The notes below the pieces were generated by a model. That model ran no database searches and was not told the origin of the DNA. It was given only the letters and a program-made list of their open reading frames with translations. This document shows positions 17,324-26,023 of a stretch of DNA of 54,114 bases, piece by piece. The stretch's first letter is position 1; each line of letters begins with the position of its first letter. This DNA is from Candidatus Nanopelagicales bacterium (GTDB taxonomy: Bacteria; Actinomycetota; Actinomycetes; Nanopelagicales; Nanopelagicaceae): NCBI GenBank assembly GCA_030834095.1, contig JAURGA010000007.1:1-54114 (forward strand). The letters are read 5' to 3'. Both the position numbers and the translations under genes were made by a program.

Positions 17324-18369
17324 GAGAAAAATTCAGCCAAGATAAATTAGACCGCTGTATTTCTTGCGGTTACTGCTTGCCAGCATGCCCAACTTATAAA
17401 TTAACTGGAAATGAAGAGTCATCGCCTCGTGGGCGAATTACTTTGATGCGAGCTGTCCAGAACGACAAATTACCAGCGCTCGACTTGTTGCAGGAATCTT
17501 CTTTCTGTCTTGGCTGCCGTGCTTGCGAGCCGGTCTGTCCTGCCGGTGTCGAATACGGCGTATTGCTTGAAGAGATGAGAGACATTACCTGGCAAGGAAA
17601 GAACCGCCCACTAATTATTCGTGGCCTCTTTGCAATTGTTGATTCAAAAATAGGAATGTGGGGGCTTGGTTTATTTTCACCGATGGCCCGTCGACGTGAA
17701 GCTAATAAGGATCTTCATCTTATGTATGGCTGTTTTGAACGCCGACTCTTTCCCTCAGTAAGTCGCGCAGTTGCGAAGTTGGCGCCAGAGGTTTCTTGCT
17801 CATCTGATCAAGGTTGTTGTGGCGCACTTCATGCACACAACGGCGAACTTGAAAAGGGTAAGGAGATGGCGAAGGCTTTGGGAGCCAAGCTTCCTGGAAC
17901 GATTCTTACTACCGCCGGTGGCTGCGCTGCACATCTATCTTCTGTTATCGGCGCTGACCGAGTTCAAGAATTTTCACAGTGGTGGTTCAAGCGTGATATC
18001 GAATTAAAGCCAATCACAAAAGCTGGACGCAAGATTCGTGTCGGCCTGCAAGATTCTTGTCACCTACGAAATGGCATGGGAGTTTTTGTCGAACCCCGAG
18101 AAATTTTGAAGCAGTTGGGTGATCTTGTTGAGGTCCCTGGTGCGGCTGATTGTTGTGGGGCTGCTGGAAGTTATGCACTGCTGCAGAAGAAAAATAGTCG
18201 CAAAGTTGTTAGTCAGAAGATTGCTGATATCAAAGCCCTAAATCTTGATTACATTGCAACTGTAAATCCCGGATGCACTAGACAATTAGTGACTGAACTT
18301 CGCCGGGCTCGAGTAAAAACTAAGGTCATTCACCTTGCTGAATTAGTTGCGAATTCACAGATTCAATGA
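17320..18369 (+). CDS. glcF: Fe-S subunit of 2-hydroxyacid oxidase (GlcF-like, two CCG domains)
   Basis: A 349-residue protein. Two 4Fe-4S clusters are bound by Cys13/16/19/23 and Cys63/66/69/73. Two cysteine-rich CCG domains follow, with CCGALHAHNG near residue 165 and CCGAAGSYALL near residue 285, as in GlcF and heterodisulfide-reductase-type electron-transfer subunits. It is shorter than E. coli GlcF (about 407). It accepts electrons from the GlcD-like subunit. Its stop overlaps the start of the next gene by 4 bases. Confidence 0.88.
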   Translation: MREKFSQDKLDRCISCGYCLPACPTYKLTGNEESSPRGRITLMRAVQNDKLPALDLLQESSFCLGCRACEPVCPAGVEYGVLLEEMRDITWQGKNRPLIIRGLFAIVDSKIGMWGLGLFSPMARRREANKDLHLMYGCFERRLFPSVSRAVAKLAPEVSCSSDQGCCGALHAHNGELEKGKEMAKALGAKLPGTILTTAGGCAAHLSSVIGADRVQEFSQWWFKRDIELKPITKAGRKIRVGLQDSCHLRNGMGVFVEPREILKQLGDLVEVPGAADCCGAAGSYALLQKKNSRKVVSQKIADIKALNLDYIATVNPGCTRQLVTELRRARVKTKVIHLAELVANSQIQ

Positions 18370-18638
18370 ACTCAGAATTCTCACTGGAAACGCTAAAGTC
18401 ATCTTGGAATCAAGTTCTAGATACAGTATTAGAAGTTGATCGCGTCGCCTGGCTGCTCTGGTTTGATGCCAGATTAGTAAATCTTGAGGGCAACGTTTTG
18501 GAGGTGAGCTTTGCCGATAGTGAAAAATTTAGTGGCGACCACAACTTCAAATCAGCACGTAAACCCGAACAAACTGCCAAACTAGTGTCCGCAATATTGG
18601 AAGTTACTGGACGGAAGTTGGAGGTTATCGAATCTTGA
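18366..18638 (+). CDS. Small protein resembling the C-terminal domain of DNA polymerase III gamma/tau (DnaX)
   Basis: A 90-residue protein with no signal peptide. The pattern is WNQVLDTVLEVDRVAWLLW, then short strands (ARLVNLEGNVLEVSFAD), a helix-rich middle with HNFKSARKPEQTAKLV, and a final AILEVTGRKLEVIES. This follows the spacing of the actinobacterial DnaX C-terminal module: W..VL..V...R..W.LL, ..V..L.G..L.L.F, LG...V. It is overlapped by glcF (ATGA) and by the lysozyme gene (TTGA), so it is co-translated in an unrelated operon. The similarity is from memory of the family pattern. Alternatives are a detached tau domain, or an unrelated alpha/beta protein. Confidence 0.55.
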   Translation: MNSEFSLETLKSSWNQVLDTVLEVDRVAWLLWFDARLVNLEGNVLEVSFADSEKFSGDHNFKSARKPEQTAKLVSAILEVTGRKLEVIES

Positions 18639-19924
18639 AAAAACTATTTATCCTCCTGACGCTCTGCCTAACCTTAGTAACAAATAATGTGGTTGCTTTG
18701 GGGCCACTACCTCTTACTGCGGCGGGACCTGGAAATCGCATTCATGGCGTTGATATCAGTTTGTGGCAACGTCCATACGGCAAACCGATTAATTATCAGA
18801 AGATGGCGAAAACTGGTGTCCGCTTTGTAATGATTAAGGGTGCAGATTCTCAACCAACCGCTGATTCAATTGCTCGAAAGTATCTGATTGAAGATCGAAA
18901 AGCAGCCCAGGCTGCTGGTTTATATACCGGCTTTTATTACTTTGCATATATTCCTGATACCAAAGTTAGAGCTGAAATAATTGCTGATGCAAAAACGCAA
19001 GCCCAGAAAGTTATTTGGCGACTTGGTGAAATTGGTGGCTATACCGAACAAGATTTACCTGTTGCGCTGGATTTAGAAACGAACTGTGTTCGCAGAATTT
19101 CAGGGGTCTGTCAGAAGTATGCAAGTCGTGCCCACGTTTCATTGTGGGCGAAAACTTGGTTAAAGGAAATAACTTTCAAAACTAAGCGTCTGCCCTTTAT
19201 TTATTCATACCCAAATTTCTTACAGAGCGCAAAGGCGCGATCAAAGCACTTTGCAAAGTATCCGTTATGGATTGCCGCATATGGGATTGATCCTGCAGAA
19301 CCAACAAATCATCCAGGGATGAAGAGCGTTGGTTGCTTCGTGCACTCGTGGACAAAGTCCGATTGCACCGCTGATTACACTATTTGGCAATACTCATCTT
19401 GCGGTAAAGGTTCGAAATATGGTGTTGCAAGTTCAAGAATTGATTTAAATGTGTTTAATGGTGGGGAAGAGAAGTTTTATGCGTTGACTAAAGGTATTTG
19501 GAGACCAGATGAAGTTGATCTCCTTCCTTACAATGAAACTACGACGGCAACCTTATTATCAAGTTCTAGTTTGATAACGACAAACGACAGTGCGAATTTT
19601 GTGGTGGATGCAGTTCGTCCAAATGGCACCCATGTTGTAACCGGTAGCGTGCGATTTGTTTCAGCTGATACAACTGTTCAAACTGGAGTTCAACAAGTAA
19701 TTCGATCTGCATCGGGAAGATGGACACTGAAAGTTTCTGGATTGACTGCCGGCAGCTATGTTGGATTTGTTGAATATTTTGATAAATCAAAAACTCATGC
19801 AAGTGCGGTCGTGCCGGTGATGTTCGAGGTGACCCAGGGCCCAACCCCAACGCCTCAGCCATCACCAACAAAGAAGCCAGTACCTAAGCCAGTAGATAGC
19901 TGCGCGGGGCAAATTCGTTATTAG
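18635..19924 (+). CDS. Secreted GH25-family lysozyme with Ig-like domain
   Basis: A 429-residue protein starting at TTG, preceded by GGAGG at 18620-18624 (10 nt). Signal peptide about 1-22 (KKLFILLTLCLTLVTNNVVA). The GH25 domain spans about 35-275: HGVDISLWQR with the N-terminal aspartate, FVMIKGADS, GFYYFAY, the catalytic ALDLE near residue 149, and YTIWQYSS. An Ig-like/Big3-type domain covers about 300-405 (ATLLSSSSLITTNDSANF ... YVGFVEYF), followed by a Pro/Thr/Lys tail ending in a short Cys-containing end. It hydrolyses peptidoglycan outside the cell, either for wall turnover or against other bacteria. It is coupled to the small DnaX-C-like gene. Confidence 0.85.
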   Translation: MKKLFILLTLCLTLVTNNVVALGPLPLTAAGPGNRIHGVDISLWQRPYGKPINYQKMAKTGVRFVMIKGADSQPTADSIARKYLIEDRKAAQAAGLYTGFYYFAYIPDTKVRAEIIADAKTQAQKVIWRLGEIGGYTEQDLPVALDLETNCVRRISGVCQKYASRAHVSLWAKTWLKEITFKTKRLPFIYSYPNFLQSAKARSKHFAKYPLWIAAYGIDPAEPTNHPGMKSVGCFVHSWTKSDCTADYTIWQYSSCGKGSKYGVASSRIDLNVFNGGEEKFYALTKGIWRPDEVDLLPYNETTTATLLSSSSLITTNDSANFVVDAVRPNGTHVVTGSVRFVSADTTVQTGVQQVIRSASGRWTLKVSGLTAGSYVGFVEYFDKSKTHASAVVPVMFEVTQGPTPTPQPSPTKKPVPKPVDSCAGQIRY

Positions 19925-19938
19925 AAGATAACCAAAGA

Positions 19939-19944
19939 TAGAGT
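19939..19944 (+). promoter_or_regulatory. Putative -10 (TAGAGT) of the gal operon
   Basis: TAGAGT ends 8 nt before the ATG at 19953. There is no Shine-Dalgarno, so a leaderless galT message is plausible. Confidence 0.45.
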
Positions 19945-19952
19945 TGCGTATT

Positions 19953-21086
19953 ATGACTAACAAAAATGTGAGCAACGAAAAATCGATCCCGCTTAGCCAC
20001 GGCATCGTGCGCCAAGATCGAAAGTTAAGCGATGGCCGAACAATTTCTTATTACGACTCAAAAACAATTATGCGTGAAGCTATCGACACTAGACCAGTCG
20101 AGAAACGTCCAGGACTTGGTGAACTTAGGCTAGATGCACTTACTAATGAGTGGGTTGTTATGGCGGCCCATCGCCAAGCCCGAGCGTTCTTGCCACCAAA
20201 GGAATTATGTCCGCTCTGCCCAACCAAACCAGGTTTGCAATCTGAGATTCCAGAATCTAGTTATGAAGTTGCGGTGTTTGAAAACCTCTCACCTTCACTT
20301 GCACTTGCCCAATCTGATTGGAAATTGCCGGAATACGACGGTTTGACTACCCCGATTGTTGATGCGGCTGGCTTCTGTGAAGTTCTTTGCTATACCGATA
20401 ACCATGAAGCACACTTTGGAACTCTTTCGCTAGAACAAATCCGAATTGTTATGGAAGCCTGGCGCGATCGCACTCGCGAGATTTCGAAGTTGCCTAATAT
20501 CGCTCACATCTTTGCCTTTGAAAACCGCGGAGTTGAAGTTGGAGTAACTCTTCATCATCCACATGGCCAGATTTACGCTTATTCATATCTGCCGCCAAGA
20601 GTTGAAAAGATGTTGCAAATCGCAACAGACCATCTGGCAAAACATTCGCGTCCGCTAATAACCGACATTATTGCTCGTGAAGTGCAGGATGAAGTTCGGA
20701 TTGTTGCGCAGAACGTTGACTGGATTGCATACGTGCCTTTTGCTTCAAGGTATCCCTTTGAAATTCATATCGCACCAAAAGTATTTACTTCTGATCTTGC
20801 AGAACTTACAGATACTCAGGCAGATTCCTTCGGCGCGGTAGCTAAAGAATCTCTACAACGGCTAGATGGGGTATTTGGAATTGAGATGGCATATATGGCA
20901 TCTTGGCATCAAGCACCTGTTCATGTCGGGCGAAGCGCACTTGGTTTACATCTACAAATCACAAGTATTCGCAGAGCCCCCGGAAAGTTAAAGTATCTTG
21001 CAGGATCAGAATCTGCGATGCAGGCTTTTATTATGGATCTGAAGCCGGAGCAATCTGCCGCACAACTGCGCGATGTAAAAATCTAA
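19953..21086 (+). CDS. galT: Galactose-1-phosphate uridylyltransferase
   Basis: A 377-residue HIT-superfamily enzyme. Zinc-type CPLC at residues 86-89, catalytic HPH at 202-204 in HHPHGQIYAYSYLPP, and the C-terminal HxH region in FGIEMAYMASWHQAP and LHLQITSIRR. It transfers UMP from UDP-glucose to galactose-1-phosphate in the Leloir pathway. I place the start at ATG 19953, three codons inside a possible TTG at 19944. Its stop shares one base with the galE start. Confidence 0.93.
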   Translation: MTNKNVSNEKSIPLSHGIVRQDRKLSDGRTISYYDSKTIMREAIDTRPVEKRPGLGELRLDALTNEWVVMAAHRQARAFLPPKELCPLCPTKPGLQSEIPESSYEVAVFENLSPSLALAQSDWKLPEYDGLTTPIVDAAGFCEVLCYTDNHEAHFGTLSLEQIRIVMEAWRDRTREISKLPNIAHIFAFENRGVEVGVTLHHPHGQIYAYSYLPPRVEKMLQIATDHLAKHSRPLITDIIAREVQDEVRIVAQNVDWIAYVPFASRYPFEIHIAPKVFTSDLAELTDTQADSFGAVAKESLQRLDGVFGIEMAYMASWHQAPVHVGRSALGLHLQITSIRRAPGKLKYLAGSESAMQAFIMDLKPEQSAAQLRDVKI

Positions 21087-22051
21087 TGCGCGTTCTGGTC
21101 ACAGGTGGCGCTGGCTATATTGGTTCAGTCGCAACTGGGATGCTCTTGGAACGTGGTTTCGATGTAACTGTTCTGGATGACTGTTCAACTGGTCACCGCG
21201 ATGCAGTTGTGGCTGGTGCAAAGATTATTGAAGGCTCAGTTTTAAGCGAGGAATCTCTTGCATCAGCGCTATCCGGTTGCGAGGCAGTCTTTCATTTTGC
21301 CGCAAAATCTTTAGTCGGTGAGTCAGTCGAGAAGCCTGACCTTTACTTTGATGTAAATGTGAACGGAACCAAGAATTTACTTAGGCAGATGTCCCTGGCA
21401 AAGATTTCAAAACTAGTTTTCTCATCAACAGCAGCAACCTATGGCGAACCAGAAGTAATCCCAATCAGTGAAAGCGCTAAGACCGAACCAGCTAGTCCAT
21501 ATGGTGCGACTAAATTGGCAGTAGACAAACTAATCACCGAAGAGGCCAAATCTGGCTTAGCAGCAATAAGCCTTAGATACTTCAATGTGGCTGGCGCATA
21601 TAAATCAAAGTTCGGGTGGTTGGCTGAACGCCACAATCCAGAGACCCATCTGATTCCAAATTTATTACGATCTGCGATTGATAATCCAATAAAAATTTTT
21701 GGCGACGATTGGCCTACAAAAGATGGCACCTGTATCCGAGATTATATTCATGTGGCCGATTTAATCAATGCTCATATTCTTGCCCTAGAGAACTTGGTCG
21801 CGGGTCAACACCAGATAATTAATCTCGGCAGTGGCAGCGGATATTCGGTGGCCGAAGTTATTAGCGCGGCAACCAAAGTTTTAGGAAGAGCTATCCCGGT
21901 TGAAATTGCCTCTAGAAGATCTGGTGACCCAGCGGTTTTGGTTGCAGATATTTCACTGGCCGAACAGGCTTTAAAGTGGAGACCGAAATTCGATATCGAA
22001 AAGATGGTTAGCGATACCTGGGAATCGGCCAATGCACAATATCGCAAGTAA
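21086..22051 (+). CDS. galE: UDP-glucose 4-epimerase
   Basis: A 321-residue extended SDR. NAD-binding TGGAGYIG near residue 6, catalytic SSTAATYG, and the Tyr-Lys pair in PYGATKLAVDK; the substrate region has RYFNVAGA and GTCIRDYIHVADL, all standard for GalE. Its ATG overlaps the galT stop (TAATG), and its end overlaps galK by 20 bp. The frame could be extended upstream into galT, but family alignment fixes the start at 21086. Confidence 0.93.
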   Translation: MRVLVTGGAGYIGSVATGMLLERGFDVTVLDDCSTGHRDAVVAGAKIIEGSVLSEESLASALSGCEAVFHFAAKSLVGESVEKPDLYFDVNVNGTKNLLRQMSLAKISKLVFSSTAATYGEPEVIPISESAKTEPASPYGATKLAVDKLITEEAKSGLAAISLRYFNVAGAYKSKFGWLAERHNPETHLIPNLLRSAIDNPIKIFGDDWPTKDGTCIRDYIHVADLINAHILALENLVAGQHQIINLGSGSGYSVAEVISAATKVLGRAIPVEIASRRSGDPAVLVADISLAEQALKWRPKFDIEKMVSDTWESANAQYRK

Positions 22052-23162
22052 ATTTCAGGAAGTTTTTGGCACCGCTCCAGAAATCATCGCAAGTGCACCT
22101 GGGCGAGTAAATCTGATTGGCGAGCATGTCGATTTCTTAGATGGCTTTGTCCTCCCCTTTGCAATCTCGGACTCAACCACTGTCGCAATAGCTAGAACAT
22201 CTAACAATAAAATTCGATTAGCTTCAGTTCAAAAACGAGGCACGGTTTCGACAATCGATTGTGCGGATATTGAGCCAAAGAGTGGCGAGGCTTGGACGCG
22301 TTATCCAATTGGCGTTCTCTGGTCACTTGGAATTACATCTGGAATGGATATCTTGATTGATGGCCAAGTGCCATTGGGCGCTGGGCTCTCTTCCAGTGCA
22401 GCTCTTGAATGTGCTGTGGCTACCGCAGTTACCGAACTATTTGATTTGGGTTTATCACTTCCAGAATTAGCACTGGCCGCCCAACGTGCTGAAAATGTCT
22501 ATGTCGGCATGCCCTGCGGAATTATGGATCAATCGGTTTCTCTTATGGCAACAGCCGGAAATGCGCTGCTCTTAGATACCCGTGACCTTTCTATCGAACA
22601 TATCCCCTTTGATATCGCACCACTAGGTCTCGAACTTTTAGTGATTGATACTCAAGTTCATCATGCGCTAGTTGATGGTGGATATGCCGAACGCCGAGCA
22701 TCTTGCGAAAAAGCTGTTGCTGATTTAGGGATTACTTCGCTGAGAGATATTTCATTGGTTGACTTTGTTTCCAGAAAATCCAAGCTTGATGAGAAAACTT
22801 ATCTGCGTGCTTTCCATGGTGTTACTGAAATGCAACGCGTTTTAGATGCCGTTGCACTTTTAAAGAGTGGAGATTTTCTTGGCTTCGGCGAGATTGTAAC
22901 TGCGGCTCATGTTTCGCTCCGTGATAATTACACCGTCTCATGCCCAGAATTGGATTTAGCTGTTGATACCGCACTTAAATTTGGTGCTCTTGGTTCGAGA
23001 ATGATTGGTGGCGGTTTTGGCGGCAGCGCAATTGCACTTATAAAAGCTAAAGATGCTGAACTCATTAAAAGTGAAATAAAGAGTGCTTTTATGAAGTCCA
23101 GATATAAGAGCCCTAGATTTTTCTCTGCTCTGCCGAGTTCTGGCGCTGCAGTAATAGATTAA
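22032..23162 (+). CDS. galK: Galactokinase
   Basis: A 376-residue GHMP kinase. The galactokinase signature GRVNLIGEHVDFLDGFVLP lies near residue 24, the ATP loop is PLGAGLSSSAALE near residue 114, and GGGFGGSAIAL forms the third motif near residue 320. It phosphorylates galactose to galactose-1-phosphate and completes galTEK. The TAA stop overlaps the stop of the convergent Rieske gene. No sugar transporter is adjacent. Confidence 0.93.
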   Translation: MHNIASKFQEVFGTAPEIIASAPGRVNLIGEHVDFLDGFVLPFAISDSTTVAIARTSNNKIRLASVQKRGTVSTIDCADIEPKSGEAWTRYPIGVLWSLGITSGMDILIDGQVPLGAGLSSSAALECAVATAVTELFDLGLSLPELALAAQRAENVYVGMPCGIMDQSVSLMATAGNALLLDTRDLSIEHIPFDIAPLGLELLVIDTQVHHALVDGGYAERRASCEKAVADLGITSLRDISLVDFVSRKSKLDEKTYLRAFHGVTEMQRVLDAVALLKSGDFLGFGEIVTAAHVSLRDNYTVSCPELDLAVDTALKFGALGSRMIGGGFGGSAIALIKAKDAELIKSEIKSAFMKSRYKSPRFFSALPSSGAAVID

Positions 23163-24037
23163 ATCTCAGCGATATTGATGCCGAGTATCGCAACTCTTAT
23201 CTTAGGCAAGGCAATCTTGGTTGGTCCACTAATTACCGAAGCATCGTTAGTTGGATCATATTGAGCATTGTGGCAAGGACAAATCAGAAGATTTTTGGTG
23301 GCATCGTAATTTACAGTGCAGCCCTGGTGAGTGCAGATCCTTGAATACGCAAAGACTCCGGCTCTAGTTCTAAAGAGCACCGCAGGAGTTCCGTCAAAAG
23401 AGGTGAATTCTTTACTTGAGCCAATTGGGAAATCAGCTACCTTGACGATTGCGGTTCCGGCTTCTGGAGTTGGATTTGAAGTTTCAAATCTCCGTCCCAA
23501 AAATACTGCGGCCACTGAGGCTGTTGCAACACCAAAGATTCTCATAACTTCGCGGCGATCCCGAAGATCAGGTATCAACGCCACGATCTTTCTCCCCTTT
23601 GTATTTTGACGAACTAAGAAGAAGAGTGCGAGCCAGAGAACTGCATACGCTGTATCGCTTCCAAGAAAGTAGGGTCTAATGGTCCAAGTTGCGGTGAGCC
23701 ACAAGGTTATTGAAATAAAGAAACCACCAAGTGCTGCTAGTTGGAGTGCAATTCCGGAGAGCACTGCGATTCCAATTGCAAATTCCGTAAGTATTATCAT
23801 CCAGCCAAACGTTGTTGCATTGTCAATCATGCGTTCGAGTAAAAACGAGATTGGCGATGTTTCAAGATAGCTTGAGATTTGAGCACCGATATAGCTCGGT
23901 GACTTTGGATTTAGGAATCCGGGATCCGTAGCTTTATTCCAACCGCCATAAATAAAGGTAACGCCAAGGAATAAACGGATGACTCGGGCAGCCACCGGGA
24001 GGTTCTGCCATGACTTTGCAAAACTATAACTTGCCAC
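23159..24037 (-). CDS. Membrane protein with DoxX domain fused to a Rieske [2Fe-2S] domain
   Basis: 292 residues from GTG 24037, which has AAGGAG 8 nt upstream. Residues about 15-150 form a four-helix DoxX/DoxD-type domain (IRLFLGVTFIYGGWNKATDP, FGWMIILTEFAIGIAVLSG, FISITLWLTATW, AVLWLALFFLVRQ). DRREVMRIFG with a twin arginine precedes a fifth helix (VATASVAAVFLG), then a Rieske domain with CTHQGC and CPCH cluster motifs. The topology places the Fe-S centre outside the membrane. It is probably a quinone-linked electron-transfer protein; the partner is unknown. The longer reading frame runs through the tRNA and is rejected. Confidence 0.82.
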   Translation of the reverse strand: MASYSFAKSWQNLPVAARVIRLFLGVTFIYGGWNKATDPGFLNPKSPSYIGAQISSYLETSPISFLLERMIDNATTFGWMIILTEFAIGIAVLSGIALQLAALGGFFISITLWLTATWTIRPYFLGSDTAYAVLWLALFFLVRQNTKGRKIVALIPDLRDRREVMRIFGVATASVAAVFLGRRFETSNPTPEAGTAIVKVADFPIGSSKEFTSFDGTPAVLFRTRAGVFAYSRICTHQGCTVNYDATKNLLICPCHNAQYDPTNDASVISGPTKIALPKIRVAILGINIAEI

Positions 24038-24066
24038 CGTTATTACTCCTTGACCACCTAAAGAAG

Positions 24067-24139
24067 CTCCCTCACTTGGACTCGAACCAAGAACCTGCCG
24101 ATTAACAGTCGGCTGCTCTGCCAATTGAGCTATGAGGGA
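24067..24139 (-). tRNA. tRNA-Asn (anticodon GTT)
   Basis: A 73-nt cloverleaf on the minus strand. The acceptor stem TCCCTCA pairs with TGAGGGA; D arm AGCTCAATTGGCAGAGC; anticodon stem GCCGA/TCGGC enclosing loop CTGTTAA with anticodon GTT; T arm TTGGTTCGAGTCCAA. The discriminator is G, and no CCA is encoded. It lies 30 bp before the DoxX-Rieske gene. Confidence 0.97.
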
Positions 24140-24183
24140 TTATGTAGTTATTGAACGTGCGAACTATATCTGAAGCGCCAGGA

Positions 24184-26019
24184 CTAGCCCAATTCGCCTA
24201 AAGCGGCATCCTTCTGAACTCGGCGCTCAGCTTCCATGGCTACCAGAGCCGAGAACGTCTCGTTGTATTGCGCCTCATTCTCAGTTGGATTCAGGCGTTG
24301 TAACGTTGATTTAATTTCAGCAATTGATCTACTCAAAGCAACTTCACGGAGCCGTGCAAAAATCGCAGCAATATATCGTTCGGAGATTTCTCGGTCGGTG
24401 CGTATTGGCTCGACAGTAAGTTCGGTGATTAGCGCACGAATATCTTCGCTCTCGCTGCTCTCTAATAAATTTTGGATGTTTAGTTCTGGCGAAGAATCTA
24501 TCTGAATCCGAAGTTGGTGGTAGGCCCAATATGAGAATGCATTCTTCTCTAGTAGCGCCCAATCCTTCGCCATTTCTGGAAACTGCAACTTAATCTTTAA
24601 GACTTCGCGTTCCATCATCAAGATTGGGTCGCGAAGGTTTACTTCAGATTGAACTGCAGGTTCGAGGTTCTGTGATGGCACACTTCTTGTCGAACTCTTC
24701 TTAATTGCACTTGTAACAATATCTACTTCGAGTCCCAGCCAACCTGCAACCAAGCGTGCATATTCTGGACGAAGTGAAGCATCGCGAATTTTGCCAATAA
24801 GTGGGGCAACTTGGTTTAGAGCAGAAACTCGACCTTCTGCCGCATTAACATCATATTTTGCGATCTCGCTCTTTATCGCGAACTCAAATAGTGGAACTCG
24901 ACGCGCAATTAAATCTCGCACAGCTGCATCACCCGATGCTATTCGCAAATCACATGGATCCATTCCTGATGGTTCAACCGCAACGAAAGTTTGGGCAACA
25001 AATTTTTGATCGTCACCAAATGCGCGAAGTGCAGCTTTCTGTCCCGCAGCATCACCGTCAAAGGTAAAAATTACTTCGCCACGAAAAGCATCGTCATCCA
25101 TTAATAATCTACGGATTACTCGGATGTGATCATCACCAAATGCGGTTCCACAAGTTGCTACCGCCGTGGTAATCCCAGCTAGATGTGCCGCCATAACATC
25201 GGTATAGCCCTCGACAATTACAACCTGGCGCTTCTTTGCAATCTCTTTCTTGGCCACATCTAAGCCGTAAAGAATCTGGCTCTTCTTGTATATCGGGGTC
25301 TCAGATGTATTCAAATACTTAGGACCCTGATCAACTTCATCACTGGCAAGTTTGCGCGCACCAAAGCCAACAACGTCGCCGGAGATATCTTTGATTGGCC
25401 AGACTAAACGATTTCGATATCGATCAATCGGGCCCTTGGTGCCTTCTTTACTTAGACCGGCAAGTGAGAGTTCGCTATCGGTAAAACCTAAATTCTTTAG
25501 GCGCTTATAAAGCGCATCCCACTCATCTGGCGCATAACCAACTCCAAACGTTTCGGCGGCGGCTTTATCAAACCCACGCTTCTGCAAGAAATCTCTTCCG
25601 ATTTGGGCGCTGCCTGGAAGATTTAACTGCTCGCGGTAGAAATTCATTGCTGCAACATTTGCTGCTACTAAACGTGAGCGATTAATGCTTGGGCCAGTGT
25701 TTGTGTTGGTTCCGTCGTAACGAAGTGTGTAACCCATGCGGTCGGCTAGTCTTTCGACCGATTCTGAAAATGAGAGATGGTCCATCTTCATCAGAAATGC
25801 AATTACATCGCCACCAACACCGCATCCGAAACAGTGAAAGTAACCTTTGCTCGGTGTTACGTGAAAGGAGGGACTTTTCTCGTCATGGAAAGGGCAGAGA
25901 CCTTTTTTCTGTCCCCCACCAGCGCTCTTTAATTGAACGAAATCACTGACTACATCATCGATTGAACTGTTATCGCGGACATGACTGACATCTTCATCGC
26001 GAATTCGACCGGAAGCCAT
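24184..26019 (-). CDS. dnaG: DNA primase
   Basis: A 611-residue bacterial primase. The CHC2 zinc finger uses Cys42, His45, Cys63 and Cys66 (CPFHDEK ... HCFGCG). The catalytic core has KKSQILYGLD and the Toprim acidic motifs VIVEGYTDVMAA and FTFDGDAAGQKAA. The C-terminal helical helicase-binding region follows. It makes RNA primers at the replication fork. Its start lies 5 bp after the dgt stop, and TAAGAT 6 nt before the ATG, inside the end of dgt, suggests an extra leaderless promoter. Confidence 0.96.
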   Translation of the reverse strand: MASGRIRDEDVSHVRDNSSIDDVVSDFVQLKSAGGGQKKGLCPFHDEKSPSFHVTPSKGYFHCFGCGVGGDVIAFLMKMDHLSFSESVERLADRMGYTLRYDGTNTNTGPSINRSRLVAANVAAMNFYREQLNLPGSAQIGRDFLQKRGFDKAAAETFGVGYAPDEWDALYKRLKNLGFTDSELSLAGLSKEGTKGPIDRYRNRLVWPIKDISGDVVGFGARKLASDEVDQGPKYLNTSETPIYKKSQILYGLDVAKKEIAKKRQVVIVEGYTDVMAAHLAGITTAVATCGTAFGDDHIRVIRRLLMDDDAFRGEVIFTFDGDAAGQKAALRAFGDDQKFVAQTFVAVEPSGMDPCDLRIASGDAAVRDLIARRVPLFEFAIKSEIAKYDVNAAEGRVSALNQVAPLIGKIRDASLRPEYARLVAGWLGLEVDIVTSAIKKSSTRSVPSQNLEPAVQSEVNLRDPILMMEREVLKIKLQFPEMAKDWALLEKNAFSYWAYHQLRIQIDSSPELNIQNLLESSESEDIRALITELTVEPIRTDREISERYIAAIFARLREVALSRSIAEIKSTLQRLNPTENEAQYNETFSALVAMEAERRVQKDAALGELG

Positions 26020-26023
26020 GGCG

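Noticed and set aside
16735-17340. Long open frame opposite glcD
   Set aside because: Antisense shadow of a strong FAD-oxidase match.
20903-21085. Longer N-terminus of galE
   Set aside because: It lies in the galT coding region out of frame, and the Rossmann start MRVLVTGGAGYIG fits 21086.
24038-24124. Longer N-terminus of the DoxX-Rieske gene
   Set aside because: The extension runs through tRNA-Asn on the same strand and has no ribosome-binding site; GTG 24037 has AAGGAG at 8 nt.
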